A stretch of 51,339 nucleotides of DNA from Alphaproteobacteria bacterium (GCA_024279115.1 JAJRRW010000141.1:1-51339), one strand, 5' to 3'; numbered from the stretch's first letter, positions 8,785 to 18,217 are shown. Made by a program: numbers and translations. The notes: generated from the letters alone by a model not told the origin.

Positions 8785-9558
8785 GCAACCAAACAGAGCG
8801 CCAAAAAGTGCCGCAAAACGCCGATGCAAGCCCATGCATTTTGAAAATGTGGTGCTAAAAATCAACGGCATTGAGCTTATTCAGCACATTAATTGCACCT
8901 TGCAGGCAACTGGAAAGACCATTGTGCTAGGCCCAAATGGTGCTGGCAAAAGTCTGTTTTTGCGCTTGATGAGCGGGCTGATGGAACCAACCAGCGGCTC
9001 GATCACCGGCGGGCTTGAGGAGCAGGGCAGCTTAGCGCATCTGGATCAGCTGTCAGGGACGCCGTGCATGTCTTTGGTCTTTCAAAACCCGGTGATGTTG
9101 CGACGTACGGCGTTTGAAAATATCGCTTTCGTCTTGCGCCATCACCGCGTCGCCAGGCATGAAATTGCCGCCAAAGTCGATGCTGCGCTGGCGATTGCCA
9201 GGCTTCAGACAAGGGGGCAGGTTCCCGCGCGGCGCCTGTCTGGAGGAGAGCAGCAGCGTCTGGCACTGGCGCGCACCCTGATTGTCAATCCCCACGCCTT
9301 GCTCTTGGATGAGCCAACGGCAAGCCTTGACCCCTTGTCCACCTCCATCGTCGAAGATATGATCGAGCAGGCAGATCAAATGGGTACGAAAATAGTACTT
9401 GTGACCCATGATATTAAGCAGGCCAAGCGCATGGCGGATGATATTTTGTTCATCCATCTGGGCGAAGTGCTGGCCCACAAATCAAAACGGGCCTTTTCAA
9501 AGACCCGGGAAGCAAGCAGGCGCAGGCCTATCTCGATGGCCGCGTACCAGAGGAATAA
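8777..9558 (+). CDS. tupC: Tungstate ABC transporter ATP-binding protein (TupC-like); apparent 1-nt frameshift near the 3' end
   Basis: Walker A GPNGAGKSLF, LSGGEQQRLALART, Walker B LLLDEPTASLD. As read, the ORF ends at 9613 with an atypical tail; adding one A at 9484-9487 gives ...TGLFKDPGSKQAQAYLDGRVPEE* ending at 9558. Confidence 0.85.
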
Positions 9559-9584
9559 AGTGTTGACAAAAGGAGCCTTAAAAA

Positions 9585-9884
9585 TTGGACAAGCAAACTC
9601 AAACAGAAATTGAAGCCGCCGCCTTTCGGGGACTGGTAGAGCATTTGCGCAAGCGCACCGATGTGCAAAATATTGACCTGATGATCCTGGCGGGGTTCTG
9701 CCGGAACTGCCTTGCCAAATGGGTCAAGAAGGGAGCCGCCGAGAACGGGCTTGAAATGGACTACGACCAGGCGCGCCAATTCGTCTATGGTATGCCCTAT
9801 GAGGACTATAAGCATAAATATCAAAAGGATGCGACGCCAGAACAACGAGCAGCCTATGAAAAAGCCGATAAGGCGGTCATTTAG
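9585..9884 (+). CDS. DUF1244 family protein
   Basis: MILAGFCRNCLAKWVKKGAAENGLEMDYDQARQFVYGMPYEDYKHKYQ; TTG start with aaaggag upstream. Confidence 0.85.
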   Translation: MDKQTQTEIEAAAFRGLVEHLRKRTDVQNIDLMILAGFCRNCLAKWVKKGAAENGLEMDYDQARQFVYGMPYEDYKHKYQKDATPEQRAAYEKADKAVI

Positions 9885-9903
9885 GAAAATTGGAAATACC
9901 AAA

Positions 9904-10743
9904 ATGAAGAGAAGAATGTTCGGCTTTGTGAGTGTCTTTGTGGGAGCTTGCCTGTCAGTGTTGCCCATTGCGCAGGCAACGGACGATCAATCTATAATCG
10001 TGCAATCCACAACCTCGACGCAAAATTCGGGTTTGTTTGATGTCATTTTGCCTTTGTTTAAAAAACACTCGGGGATCACCGTGCATGTGGTGGCGGTTGG
10101 CACCGGGCAGGCTCTCAAAAACGGCCGCAATGGCGATGGAGATGTGCTGCTGGTGCATGCCAAGTCCGCCGAGCAGACCTTCGTCAAAGAGGGCTATGGC
10201 GTCAAGCGCTTCGATGTCATGTATAATGATTTTGTGATCGTTGGCCCGCGCCAGGACCCCGCCGGGCTGGCGCGAGAACAAGACATTGTCAAAGCTTTGC
10301 GAAAAATCGCTTCGACCAAAGCGGCCTTTGCTTCTCGAGGTGATGATAGCGGCACCAATACAAAAGAGCTGCAACTTTGGAAACTGGCCGGTATTGATGT
10401 CAGTAAAAGCAGTGGCAGCTGGTATCGCGAAACCGGTTCTGGCATGGGGGCGACGCTCAATCTGGCCGCTGGCATGAACGCCTATACGCTTAGCGATCGC
10501 GCCACATGGATTGCCTTTGAAAACAAGGGGACCCTTGAAATCTTGAGCGAGGGCGATAAGCGATTGTTCAACCAGTATGGCGTGATGCTGATCAATCCAA
10601 AAAGACACAAGCATGTGAAACAGGCACAAGGGCAGGCCTTTATTGGCTGGTTGACCGGGCCACGGGGGCAGGCGGCGATTGCCTCTTATAAACGAAAGGG
10701 CAAGCAACTGTTCTTTCCAAATGCGGCAACCATGACCCATTAG
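9904..10743 (+). CDS. tupA: Tungstate ABC transporter substrate-binding protein (TupA-like)
   Basis: Signal peptide then IIVQSTTSTQNSGLFDVILPLFKKHSGITVHVVAVGTGQALKNGRNGDGDVLLVHAK; TTSTxxSGL is a TupA-type oxyanion-binding motif. Confidence 0.9.
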   Translation: MKRRMFGFVSVFVGACLSVLPIAQATDDQSIIVQSTTSTQNSGLFDVILPLFKKHSGITVHVVAVGTGQALKNGRNGDGDVLLVHAKSAEQTFVKEGYGVKRFDVMYNDFVIVGPRQDPAGLAREQDIVKALRKIASTKAAFASRGDDSGTNTKELQLWKLAGIDVSKSSGSWYRETGSGMGATLNLAAGMNAYTLSDRATWIAFENKGTLEILSEGDKRLFNQYGVMLINPKRHKHVKQAQGQAFIGWLTGPRGQAAIASYKRKGKQLFFPNAATMTH

Positions 10744-10807
10744 AAGCGTGCTCCATTAGAAACCATCCCCCGTCAAAATTGATTGGCACGCCGCGAGATC
10801 AACTCCT

Positions 10808-12078
10808 ATGAACAACAAAAACCTCAATGATTGCTTTGCCCATGATGGCGCCATGCTCACCCATGAGCAGGCCTTGGAAAAACTGACCACGGGGCTGTCG
10901 CCAATTGAGGAGACGCGCTCCATGGCCCTTGACGATGCGATGGGATTGGTGCTGGCGCAGCCAGTTGTTGCGCCAAGGAATATCCCCGCCCATACCAATA
11001 GCGCCGTGGATGGCTATGGCTTTTCGTTTGCCGATTATGATCCAAAAGCCGGGTCACAGTTTGCGGTCACCGGCACGATGGCGGCTGGGGCTCCGCTTGA
11101 GGGGGAGGTTGTATCCAATAGCGCTATTCGCATTTTCACGGGGGCAGCCATGCCGCAGGGGTTGGAGAGCGTTGTCATGCAAGAAGATGTGGCGCTTTTG
11201 TCCAGCGCCCACGGGGAGCAGGTTAAGATACCAGCGGGCCTGAAGTGCGGGGCCAATGTTCGTCTGGCAGGTGAGGATGTGCGAGCAGGGGCAACCGTGC
11301 TGACTGCCAACAGGCGCTTGTCTCCTCAAGATCTGGCCGCCATTGCCTCAACCGGGGCCAGCAAAATTGCCTGTTATCGCCCGCTCAAGGTCGCCATCTT
11401 TTCAACCGGTGATGAGGTCATTCGCCCCGGCGCGCCCTTCGAGCATGGCAAAGTCTATGACAGCAATGCCGCCATGCTGCGCGGCCTGATCTGTAAAATG
11501 GGGGCCTCGTGCGACGATCTTGGCGTGCTGCCCGACGACGAAAAACTCATCGAAGAGGCCCTGGCGGGCGCCGCGCAAAGCCATGACATCTTGTTGACGT
11601 CGGGGGGCGTCAGCGTTGGCGAACTGGATTTCGTGCTCAAGGCTCTGCACAAGCTTGGCTCTGTGCATCTTTGGAAAATTGCCATCAAGCCGGGCCGCCC
11701 CATGAGCTTTGGTCAGATCGGTAATTGTTTGATGCTGGGTTTGCCCGGCAATCCCGTTGCCGCGTTTTTGTGTTTTTTACTCTATGCGCAACCGGTGCTG
11801 AGCGTGCTGTCTGGACAACAATGGCAATCGCCAACGCGCTACAAGGTTCGGGCCGGATTTTCCATGCGCAAAAAACCGGGGCGCAGAGAGTTTTTGCGCG
11901 GCGTATTGGATCACGGCGATGACGGCATGTTGCAGGTCAAAAATATGCCCGCGATGGTTCGGGGCTAATCTCCTCCTTGACGCAAGCCGATGGCTTTATC
12001 GAGCTGGCTGAACAGGTCGTTGAGGTAAAATCAGGTGAGTTGGTTGACTTTATTCCCTTTGGCAGTTTTGGTCTTTGA
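10808..12078 (+). CDS. moeA: Molybdopterin molybdenumtransferase MoeA, copy 1; apparent frameshift near 11939-11943
   Basis: VDGYGFSFADYD, FTGAAMPQG, IFSTGDEV, TSGGVSVGE, GLPGNPVAAF. As read the ORF stops at 11968; adding one A to the AAAAA run gives ...VKKYARDGSGLISSLTQADGFIELAEQVVEVKSGELVDFIPFGSFGL*, a normal MoeA C-terminus. Confidence 0.88.
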
Positions 12079-12109
12079 TGTGACACAAAAAGAGAGCGGA
12101 CAAAAAAAC

Positions 12110-13327
12110 ATGCAGCATAAGCTTACCCCTCTTGAGGAGGTGCTTGAACTTCTTGAGCAAAGTGCCCAGCCACTCGTTGAGCGTGAAATGGTCTCTCTGG
12201 GGGAGGCCGATGGCCGCGTGCTTGCGCAAGATCTCGTTTCGCCGTTCGATGTCCCAGCTTTTGACAATAGCCGCATGGATGGCTATGCGGTACGCGCCGA
12301 TGATTGTCACTCTGCCTTGCCGATTTCACAGATCATTGCTGCTGGCAGTGAGGCCGCGCCGCTGGCAAAAGGTACGGCGGCTCGTATTTTTACCGGCGCG
12401 ATTTTGCCCCGGGGTGCCGATAGTGTGGTGATGCAGGAAAACACCCAATCAGATGGTAAAACCGTCAGCTTCACGCAGCCCGTTGAGCCTCATCAATTTA
12501 TTGGACGGCGCGGCGAAGACATCAGGCAGGGGCAGGTGGTGCTGAAGGCAGGACACCGATTGCTGCCGCAAGATGTGGGCTTGGCGGCCTCGATGGGGGC
12601 TGGTGCATTATCGGTTATCAGGCGACCGCGTGTGGCCATTTTTTCAACAGGCGATGAGTTGAAAGAACCTGGCGAACCGCTTTTAAGTGGACAGATTTAT
12701 AATTCCAATCGCTATCAGCTGGGAGCGCTGATTAAGCGGTCTGGAGGCGAATTGATGGATTTTGGCATTGTGGCGGATGATCTGGAACAAACGCAGGCAA
12801 AACTGCTGGAGGCTGCGCAAAGCGCCGATATGGTGCTGACCAGCGGCGGGGTCTCGGTTGGCGAGAAAGATTATTTGCGCGAAGCCCTCGACAAGGTTGG
12901 CGAACTCAATCTGTGGCGCATCAATATCAAACCCGGCAAGCCTGTGGTTTTTGGTCATCTAAACACCAGCAGCGCAAAACAGACCCCCTATATGGGACTT
13001 CCCGGCAATCCGGTTTCGGTGTTTGTGACCTATTTGATGCTGGCACAACCTTTTTTGCTGAAATTGGCCGGGGCCAAGGTCACGCAGATGCAAGATATTA
13101 CGGTTGTCGCCGGGTTTGATCAGCCCCGCGCCCAGTCGCGGCGGCAATTTTTGCGCTGTCGTGTGGAGGTGCAAGACGGGCAAATGACAGCCATCCCCTA
13201 TGATAATCAATCCTCCGCCGTTTTAACTTCTGTGAGCCAGTCAAACGGGCTTGCAGTTGTCGAGGAAGACAGCACGGTCAAGAAGGGCGATTTACTGCCC
13301 TTTTATCCCTATGAGGGATTGCTTTAA
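12110..13327 (+). CDS. moeA: Molybdopterin molybdenumtransferase MoeA, copy 2
   Basis: FDNSRMDGYAVRADD, FTGAILPRGADSVVMQE, IFSTGDEL, TSGGVSVGEKDY, GLPGNPVSVFVTY. Confidence 0.92.
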   Translation: MQHKLTPLEEVLELLEQSAQPLVEREMVSLGEADGRVLAQDLVSPFDVPAFDNSRMDGYAVRADDCHSALPISQIIAAGSEAAPLAKGTAARIFTGAILPRGADSVVMQENTQSDGKTVSFTQPVEPHQFIGRRGEDIRQGQVVLKAGHRLLPQDVGLAASMGAGALSVIRRPRVAIFSTGDELKEPGEPLLSGQIYNSNRYQLGALIKRSGGELMDFGIVADDLEQTQAKLLEAAQSADMVLTSGGVSVGEKDYLREALDKVGELNLWRINIKPGKPVVFGHLNTSSAKQTPYMGLPGNPVSVFVTYLMLAQPFLLKLAGAKVTQMQDITVVAGFDQPRAQSRRQFLRCRVEVQDGQMTAIPYDNQSSAVLTSVSQSNGLAVVEEDSTVKKGDLLPFYPYEGLL

Positions 13328-13335
13328 GATCGCTT

Positions 13336-13629
13336 TTAGCCGCCGCCTCGATGAAAGGCGCGCTCAAAGCTTTGCATGAAACCTTGGCGTTGTTGCTCGC
13401 TCGCATCACCAAACTCAATGGTCACATGCCATCGTTCGAGTTTGAGGGTCGGGCCAAGGGCGAGGGCGGGCAGGGGATCCAGGGTCAGGCTGACCTGCGT
13501 ATCGCCGCAAATCGCTCGGATATGATTGCCATCAATGGTCGAACTCATGTCCCGCAAGGCGGTTTTTAAATTGCGAAAAAATTCGGCGCGGGTGGTGGTC
13601 ATGTCCAGGTGTATTTTGGCGGCTGTCAT
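13336..13629 (-). CDS. Uncharacterised 97-aa protein ending in Arg-Gly-Gly-Gly, antisense within the moeA-aor locus
   Basis: ORF ...WHVTIEFGDASEQQRQGFMQSFERAFHRGGG*; 6-nt gap to the upstream MoaD-like gene on the same strand. Confidence 0.6.
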   Translation of the reverse strand: MTAAKIHLDMTTTRAEFFRNLKTALRDMSSTIDGNHIRAICGDTQVSLTLDPLPALALGPTLKLERWHVTIEFGDASEQQRQGFMQSFERAFHRGGG

Positions 13630-13635
13630 GGCCCC

Positions 13636-13890
13636 CTATCCCCCGGCGATCGGGGGCCACACGGCCAGGGTATCCCCTTTGGCAAGGGACTGACTGTCGC
13701 GTTGTTCGGGGTGAATGAACAGACCGTTGACCAGGACCAGATGACAATGTTCCAACGGCACACGCAACTCCCTCAAGACCGAATTGACGGTGGCGTCCAT
13801 GGGGCAATCATACGGAGCTGCTCCCTTGACACCTGGCTGCGGCATGAATTCGGTAAGATGGGCAAATAATTTGACCTTGATTTGATGCAT
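13636..13890 (-). CDS. MoaD/ThiS-like ubiquitin-fold sulfur-carrier protein
   Basis: IKVKLFAHLTEFMP...LVLVNGLFIHPEQRDSQSLAKGDTLAVWPPIAGG* with the typical C-terminal GG. Confidence 0.82.
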   Translation of the reverse strand: MHQIKVKLFAHLTEFMPQPGVKGAAPYDCPMDATVNSVLRELRVPLEHCHLVLVNGLFIHPEQRDSQSLAKGDTLAVWPPIAGG

Positions 13891-13916
13891 GGTTTGTCCT
13901 TTGCAAAACCTGTTCG

Positions 13917-13989
13917 TTAGTGTCGATAAACGGCGCCCCTATGTCAATGCACATCGGGTTTATCTCATTCAAATATCGCGATACACTAA
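13917..13989. promoter_or_regulatory. Divergent intergenic region with inverted TTAGTGT/ACACTAA pair and TATCGCGATA palindrome
   Basis: ttagtgt at 13917-13923, acactaa at 13983-13989, tatcgcgata at 13974-13983, between the MoaD-like gene and the aorA-like gene. Confidence 0.35.
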
Positions 13990-14064
13990 AGCGATGAATT
14001 ACCTGCAACAATTACTTTTCTATGCTTGAAATATCTTGTAGGCTTCGTTCAGTCTCTTCATATA

Positions 14065-14577
14065 ATGAATGTCAGCAGATGGCTTGAGAGGAAGAAGCAA
14101 TTGCAAAAATCACTCCACATTAGCGCCGATGACTGCACCGGGTGCTATCAATGCGTCCTAGCCTGTTCCGATGCCCACGGTCACGATTTCAATCCAGTGA
14201 AATCTGTCATCCAGGTCTTCAGGTTTGAAGATGAGGGCCGTGATGTCCCTTATACCTGCACGCAATGCGATGAAGCCTGGTGTCAAAAATCCTGCCCCAC
14301 CGACGCCATTTCTGTCGATGCCAACGGAGCAAAAGTGGTTTCAGAGGCGTTATGTGTGGGCTGCAAAGTTTGCACCATTGCCTGCCCGTTTGGCACGATC
14401 AACTATAATGCTGACAGCGGTAAAGTCATCAAATGTGATCTGTGCGGCGGAGATCCTGCCTGCGTGAAGGCCTGTCCCACCAGCGCCATAACATTTGTCC
14501 ACTCCGACACGGCACAATTTAACAAGATGCGCGACTGGGCCGGAAAAACGGATGCTGGTTCGCAGCAGTCAACATAA
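14065..14577 (+). CDS. Four-cluster ferredoxin, AorA-like electron-transfer subunit
   Basis: CTGCYQCVLAC, CTQCDEAWCQKSCP, CVGCKVCTIACP, CDLCGGDPACVKACP; immediately upstream of the AOR gene. Start could also be TTG 14101. Confidence 0.87.
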   Translation: MNVSRWLERKKQLQKSLHISADDCTGCYQCVLACSDAHGHDFNPVKSVIQVFRFEDEGRDVPYTCTQCDEAWCQKSCPTDAISVDANGAKVVSEALCVGCKVCTIACPFGTINYNADSGKVIKCDLCGGDPACVKACPTSAITFVHSDTAQFNKMRDWAGKTDAGSQQST

Positions 14578-14595
14578 TTCACAAGGAATAGTAAT

Positions 14596-16443
14596 ATGGC
14601 TTGGACAGGAAAAATCCTCAGGGTCGATCTGACCGCTGGTACCTGCACACTGGAACCGTTGAATATGCAATGGGCGGGAGATTATCTCGGACAGCGTGGC
14701 TTGGCGACCAAATATCTGATGAGCGAAATCGACCCCAAGGTAGATCCGCTCTCTCCCGACAATAAAATGATCATGGCAACGGGGCCTTTGACGGGCACCA
14801 GCGCGTCCACCGGCGGTCGCTATTCAGTCATTACCAAGGGCGAGCTCACCGGGGCCATTGCCTGCTCGAACTCGGGTGGATTTTTCGGCAATGAAATGAA
14901 AAATGCCGGTTGGGACATGATTATCTTTGAGGGCAAGTCCGATAAGCTGGTCTATTTGCTGATCGAGAATGACCAGGCCACTTTGATGGATGCTGCCGAG
15001 TATAAAGGAGCTTCTTGCTGGGATACCGAAGAGGGTATCAAGTCCAAACATGGCGACCAGTTCATTCGCGTTGCCTCTATTGGCGGTGCCGGTGAAAATG
15101 GCGTCAAATATGCCTGTATCATCAATGATATGGACCGCGCTGCCGGGCGTTCTGGCGTTGGCACGGTGATGGGGTCGAAAAACCTCAAGGCTGTGGCGAT
15201 AAGAGGAACTCTTGGGGTCAAGGTCAAGGATCGCGAAAAATTTGCTGTCGCGGTTGCCGCTGGTAAAAAAGTACTGGCCGACAATCCGGTGACGGGTCAG
15301 GGGCTGCCAACTTATGGCACGCAGGTGCTGATGAATGTCATCAACGAATCAGGAGCTCTGCCGACCCGAAATCACAAGGATATTCAGTTCGAAGATGCCC
15401 ATGATATATCTGGCGAAGCCATGCACGAACCGCGCAAGTCTGACGGCAAACCAAATCTTGTCAGCAACGCAGCTTGTTTCGCGTGTACCATTGCCTGCCA
15501 ACGGGTCTCGACCATTGATCGCACCCATTATACCGTGAAAGACCGCCCCGAATATCATAAAGCCTCGGGCGGCCTTGAATATGAAGCCGCCTGGTCGCTT
15601 GGAGCCGCGTGCGGCGTCAATGATCTGGATGCCTTGACCTTTGCCAATTTTCTTTGCAACGAGCATGGCATTGATCCCATTACCTTTGGCGCCACATTGG
15701 CGGCTGCCATGGAACTCTATGAAATGGGGGTCATCAATGACGAAACCACAGGCGGGGTGAAGCTGACCTTTGGCAGCGCCGAGGCGTTGACGACCTTGGT
15801 GGAGCAGACTTGCAAAAGTGAAGGTTTTGGCGTCGAGCTTGGTCTTGGGTCAAAACGCCTGTGCGAAAAATATGGCAAACCCGAGCTGTCCATGGGCGTC
15901 AAGGGGCAGGAATTCCCCGCCTATGACGGACGTGGTATTCAGGGCATCGGTCTGGCTTATGCAACCTCCAATCGCGGTGCCTGCCATTTGCGCGGATATA
16001 CCATCGCTTCGGAAATTTTGGGTATTCCGGTGAAAACTGACCCGTTGGAAACAGAGGGCAAGGCGGGATTGGTGAAGGCGTTTCAAGATGCCACGGCCGC
16101 GTTTGATTCGGCAGGTATCTGTATTTTCTCGTCCTTTGCCTGGACGCTTGATGATGTGGCCCCGCAAATTGATGCGGCCTGTGAAGGGGATTGGTCTGCG
16201 GATCGGTTGCTGGAGCTGGGGGAGCGTATCTGGAATATGGAACGCCAGTTCAATCTGCAGGCCGGGTTTACCGGTGCCGATGATACTTTGCCGGCCCGCC
16301 TGTTGAAGGATGCCGCAACAACCGGCCCTGCCAAAGGCAAGGTTTCGGGCCTTGAAACCATGTTGCCAGAATATTATGAGCTGCGCGGCTGGTCACAAGA
16401 CGGGGTGCCAACGGCAGAAACGCTTAGCCGCTTTGGCCTGTAG
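14596..16443 (+). CDS. Tungsten-containing aldehyde ferredoxin oxidoreductase (AOR family; AorB-like)
   Basis: WTGKILRVDLTAGTCTLEPL, GPLTGTSASTGGRYSVITKG, GIGLAYATSNRGACHLRGYTIASEILGIP; cluster motif CFACTIAC. Confidence 0.95.
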   Translation: MAWTGKILRVDLTAGTCTLEPLNMQWAGDYLGQRGLATKYLMSEIDPKVDPLSPDNKMIMATGPLTGTSASTGGRYSVITKGELTGAIACSNSGGFFGNEMKNAGWDMIIFEGKSDKLVYLLIENDQATLMDAAEYKGASCWDTEEGIKSKHGDQFIRVASIGGAGENGVKYACIINDMDRAAGRSGVGTVMGSKNLKAVAIRGTLGVKVKDREKFAVAVAAGKKVLADNPVTGQGLPTYGTQVLMNVINESGALPTRNHKDIQFEDAHDISGEAMHEPRKSDGKPNLVSNAACFACTIACQRVSTIDRTHYTVKDRPEYHKASGGLEYEAAWSLGAACGVNDLDALTFANFLCNEHGIDPITFGATLAAAMELYEMGVINDETTGGVKLTFGSAEALTTLVEQTCKSEGFGVELGLGSKRLCEKYGKPELSMGVKGQEFPAYDGRGIQGIGLAYATSNRGACHLRGYTIASEILGIPVKTDPLETEGKAGLVKAFQDATAAFDSAGICIFSSFAWTLDDVAPQIDAACEGDWSADRLLELGERIWNMERQFNLQAGFTGADDTLPARLLKDAATTGPAKGKVSGLETMLPEYYELRGWSQDGVPTAETLSRFGL

Positions 16444-16487
16444 TTTCGAGGTCGCGCCATCGCAAAGTAACCTGGATTGAGAGCAAT

Positions 16488-17735
16488 ATGAAACAGGCAG
16501 ATTATGTCATCATTGGCGCTGGTCCGGCAGCGGTCGCCGCTGCCGAGACCTTGCGCAGCACGGATAAGAGCGGCTCGATCGCCATTATTTCTCGCGAGAA
16601 TATCTCGCCTTATTCGCGTATGGCGTTGCCCTATTTTCTCACTGGTCAAATCTCGCAAAAAGGCACCTATTTGCGAAAATCCAGCGATCATTACAAACAG
16701 CGAGATATCACGCTCTATCACGCCACGGTCACCAGTATCGATCCGCAAAACAAGCACCTTGAGCTGGCAAGTGGTGGCCGTATTACCTATGGCAAACTGT
16801 TGATTGCGACCGGCGCATCTCCGGTAAAACCGCCATTGCCCGGACTGGACCTGCCTGGTGTCCACAATTGCTGGACGCTTGATGACGCCAAGGCGATGGC
16901 TCAGCGGGCGGGCCCGGGAGCCAATATCGTGTTGATGGGGGCAGGGTTCATCGGCTGTATCATTCTGGAGGCCTTGATGTCGCGCGGCGCCACTCTCACA
17001 GTTGTTGAGGCCGGAAACCGTATGGTGCCTCGCATGATGAATGATGTAGCGGGCAATATGCTGAAAAGCTGGTGCGAACAAAAAGGCATGACCATTTTGA
17101 CCTCAACACGTGTGGTCAGTGTCGCGCAGGCCAAGGGCAAGCTTGAAGTGACGCTCGATAATGGCGCGAGCGATCTGGTTGATCTTGTGGTGGTGGCAAC
17201 TGGCGTTGCCGCTAGTGTGGATTTTGCCTGCGGCACAGATATGGAGATCGAAGACGGCATCAAGATTGATGAGCACATGCAGACAAGTATCAACGATATA
17301 TACGCGGCGGGAGATTGCGCGCAGGGTCGTGATTTTTCAACCGGCTTTTGGTCGGTGCATGCCATCCAGCCGACCGCCACCGAACATGGTCACATCGCCG
17401 CTCTCAATATGGCGGGGCAAGAGGCCGCATACAAAGGCAGCCTCAATATGAATGTGCTGGATACGGCGGGCCTGATCTCTTCATCCTTTGGCCAATGGCA
17501 AGGGGTCGAGGGGGGGCAAAGCGCCCAAAACCTTGATGCGGAGCGCTATCGCTATACGCATTTGTCCTTTGAGGGGGATCGGCTGATCGGTGCCCTGACC
17601 ATCGGCCAGACTGACAATATCGGCATCTTGCGTGGTCTCATCCAGTCCCGCACCAAGCTGGGTGTCTGGAAGGACCGCTTGCTGAAAAACCCCAACCGCA
17701 TCGCCCAAAGCTATATCGCCAGCACTTTGATGTAA
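16488..17735 (+). CDS. FAD-dependent NAD(P)H oxidoreductase, AorC-like subunit
   Basis: YVIIGAGPAAVAAAETLR (FAD Rossmann), LLIATGASPVKP, NIVLMGAGFIGCIILEAL (NAD Rossmann), IYAAGDCAQ; directly follows AOR. Confidence 0.88.
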   Translation: MKQADYVIIGAGPAAVAAAETLRSTDKSGSIAIISRENISPYSRMALPYFLTGQISQKGTYLRKSSDHYKQRDITLYHATVTSIDPQNKHLELASGGRITYGKLLIATGASPVKPPLPGLDLPGVHNCWTLDDAKAMAQRAGPGANIVLMGAGFIGCIILEALMSRGATLTVVEAGNRMVPRMMNDVAGNMLKSWCEQKGMTILTSTRVVSVAQAKGKLEVTLDNGASDLVDLVVVATGVAASVDFACGTDMEIEDGIKIDEHMQTSINDIYAAGDCAQGRDFSTGFWSVHAIQPTATEHGHIAALNMAGQEAAYKGSLNMNVLDTAGLISSSFGQWQGVEGGQSAQNLDAERYRYTHLSFEGDRLIGALTIGQTDNIGILRGLIQSRTKLGVWKDRLLKNPNRIAQSYIASTLM

Positions 17736-18217
17736 ATTTTTCTGGTAGGCCCCAAGGGGCTGGAGCCTCGCCCCACTGTTGCGGAGCCAATTACTGACCC
17801 TTGTTTCTGAGGAATGGTGGTGGCCTGCGCTGCGGATTTCCTGCAAATTACGCGAACAGCCCGCGGGTGTCTTTGATGGCCCTGTGCAGCCTGCTTGTCC
17901 ATCCATAATTTTGCTTGCAGACACTTTTGGAGACCGGGTTTGGATGGACGGTGTCTGCAATGATCGCATCTTTCTCGCAGCTCACCATCAAAAATTCCAT
18001 GAAGGGATTTTTTTTGGCTTTTCTCACTTGATGTGATGCCAGTCGATGACTGCTTGTTGCTGCATTTTGTGGGGGCCGGATTGATAAAGCTGGTGCCATT
18101 GCCAGGGAGAATTGGGCCGGGCTGGCGCACTCAAAGATCGCCTGATGGCGTTCACACGTGACGGTAAAATCTGCAACAAAGCGGACCGCTATCAGCGCAA
18201 TATTCTCTTTAGAGTGG

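Noticed and set aside
9484-9613. Programmed ribosomal frameshifting to explain the tupC, moeA-1 and nosF frame breaks
   Set aside because: No conserved slippery-site/stimulator arrangement was evident, and all three are explained by one missing base in an A/T run; sequencing error or mutation is simpler.
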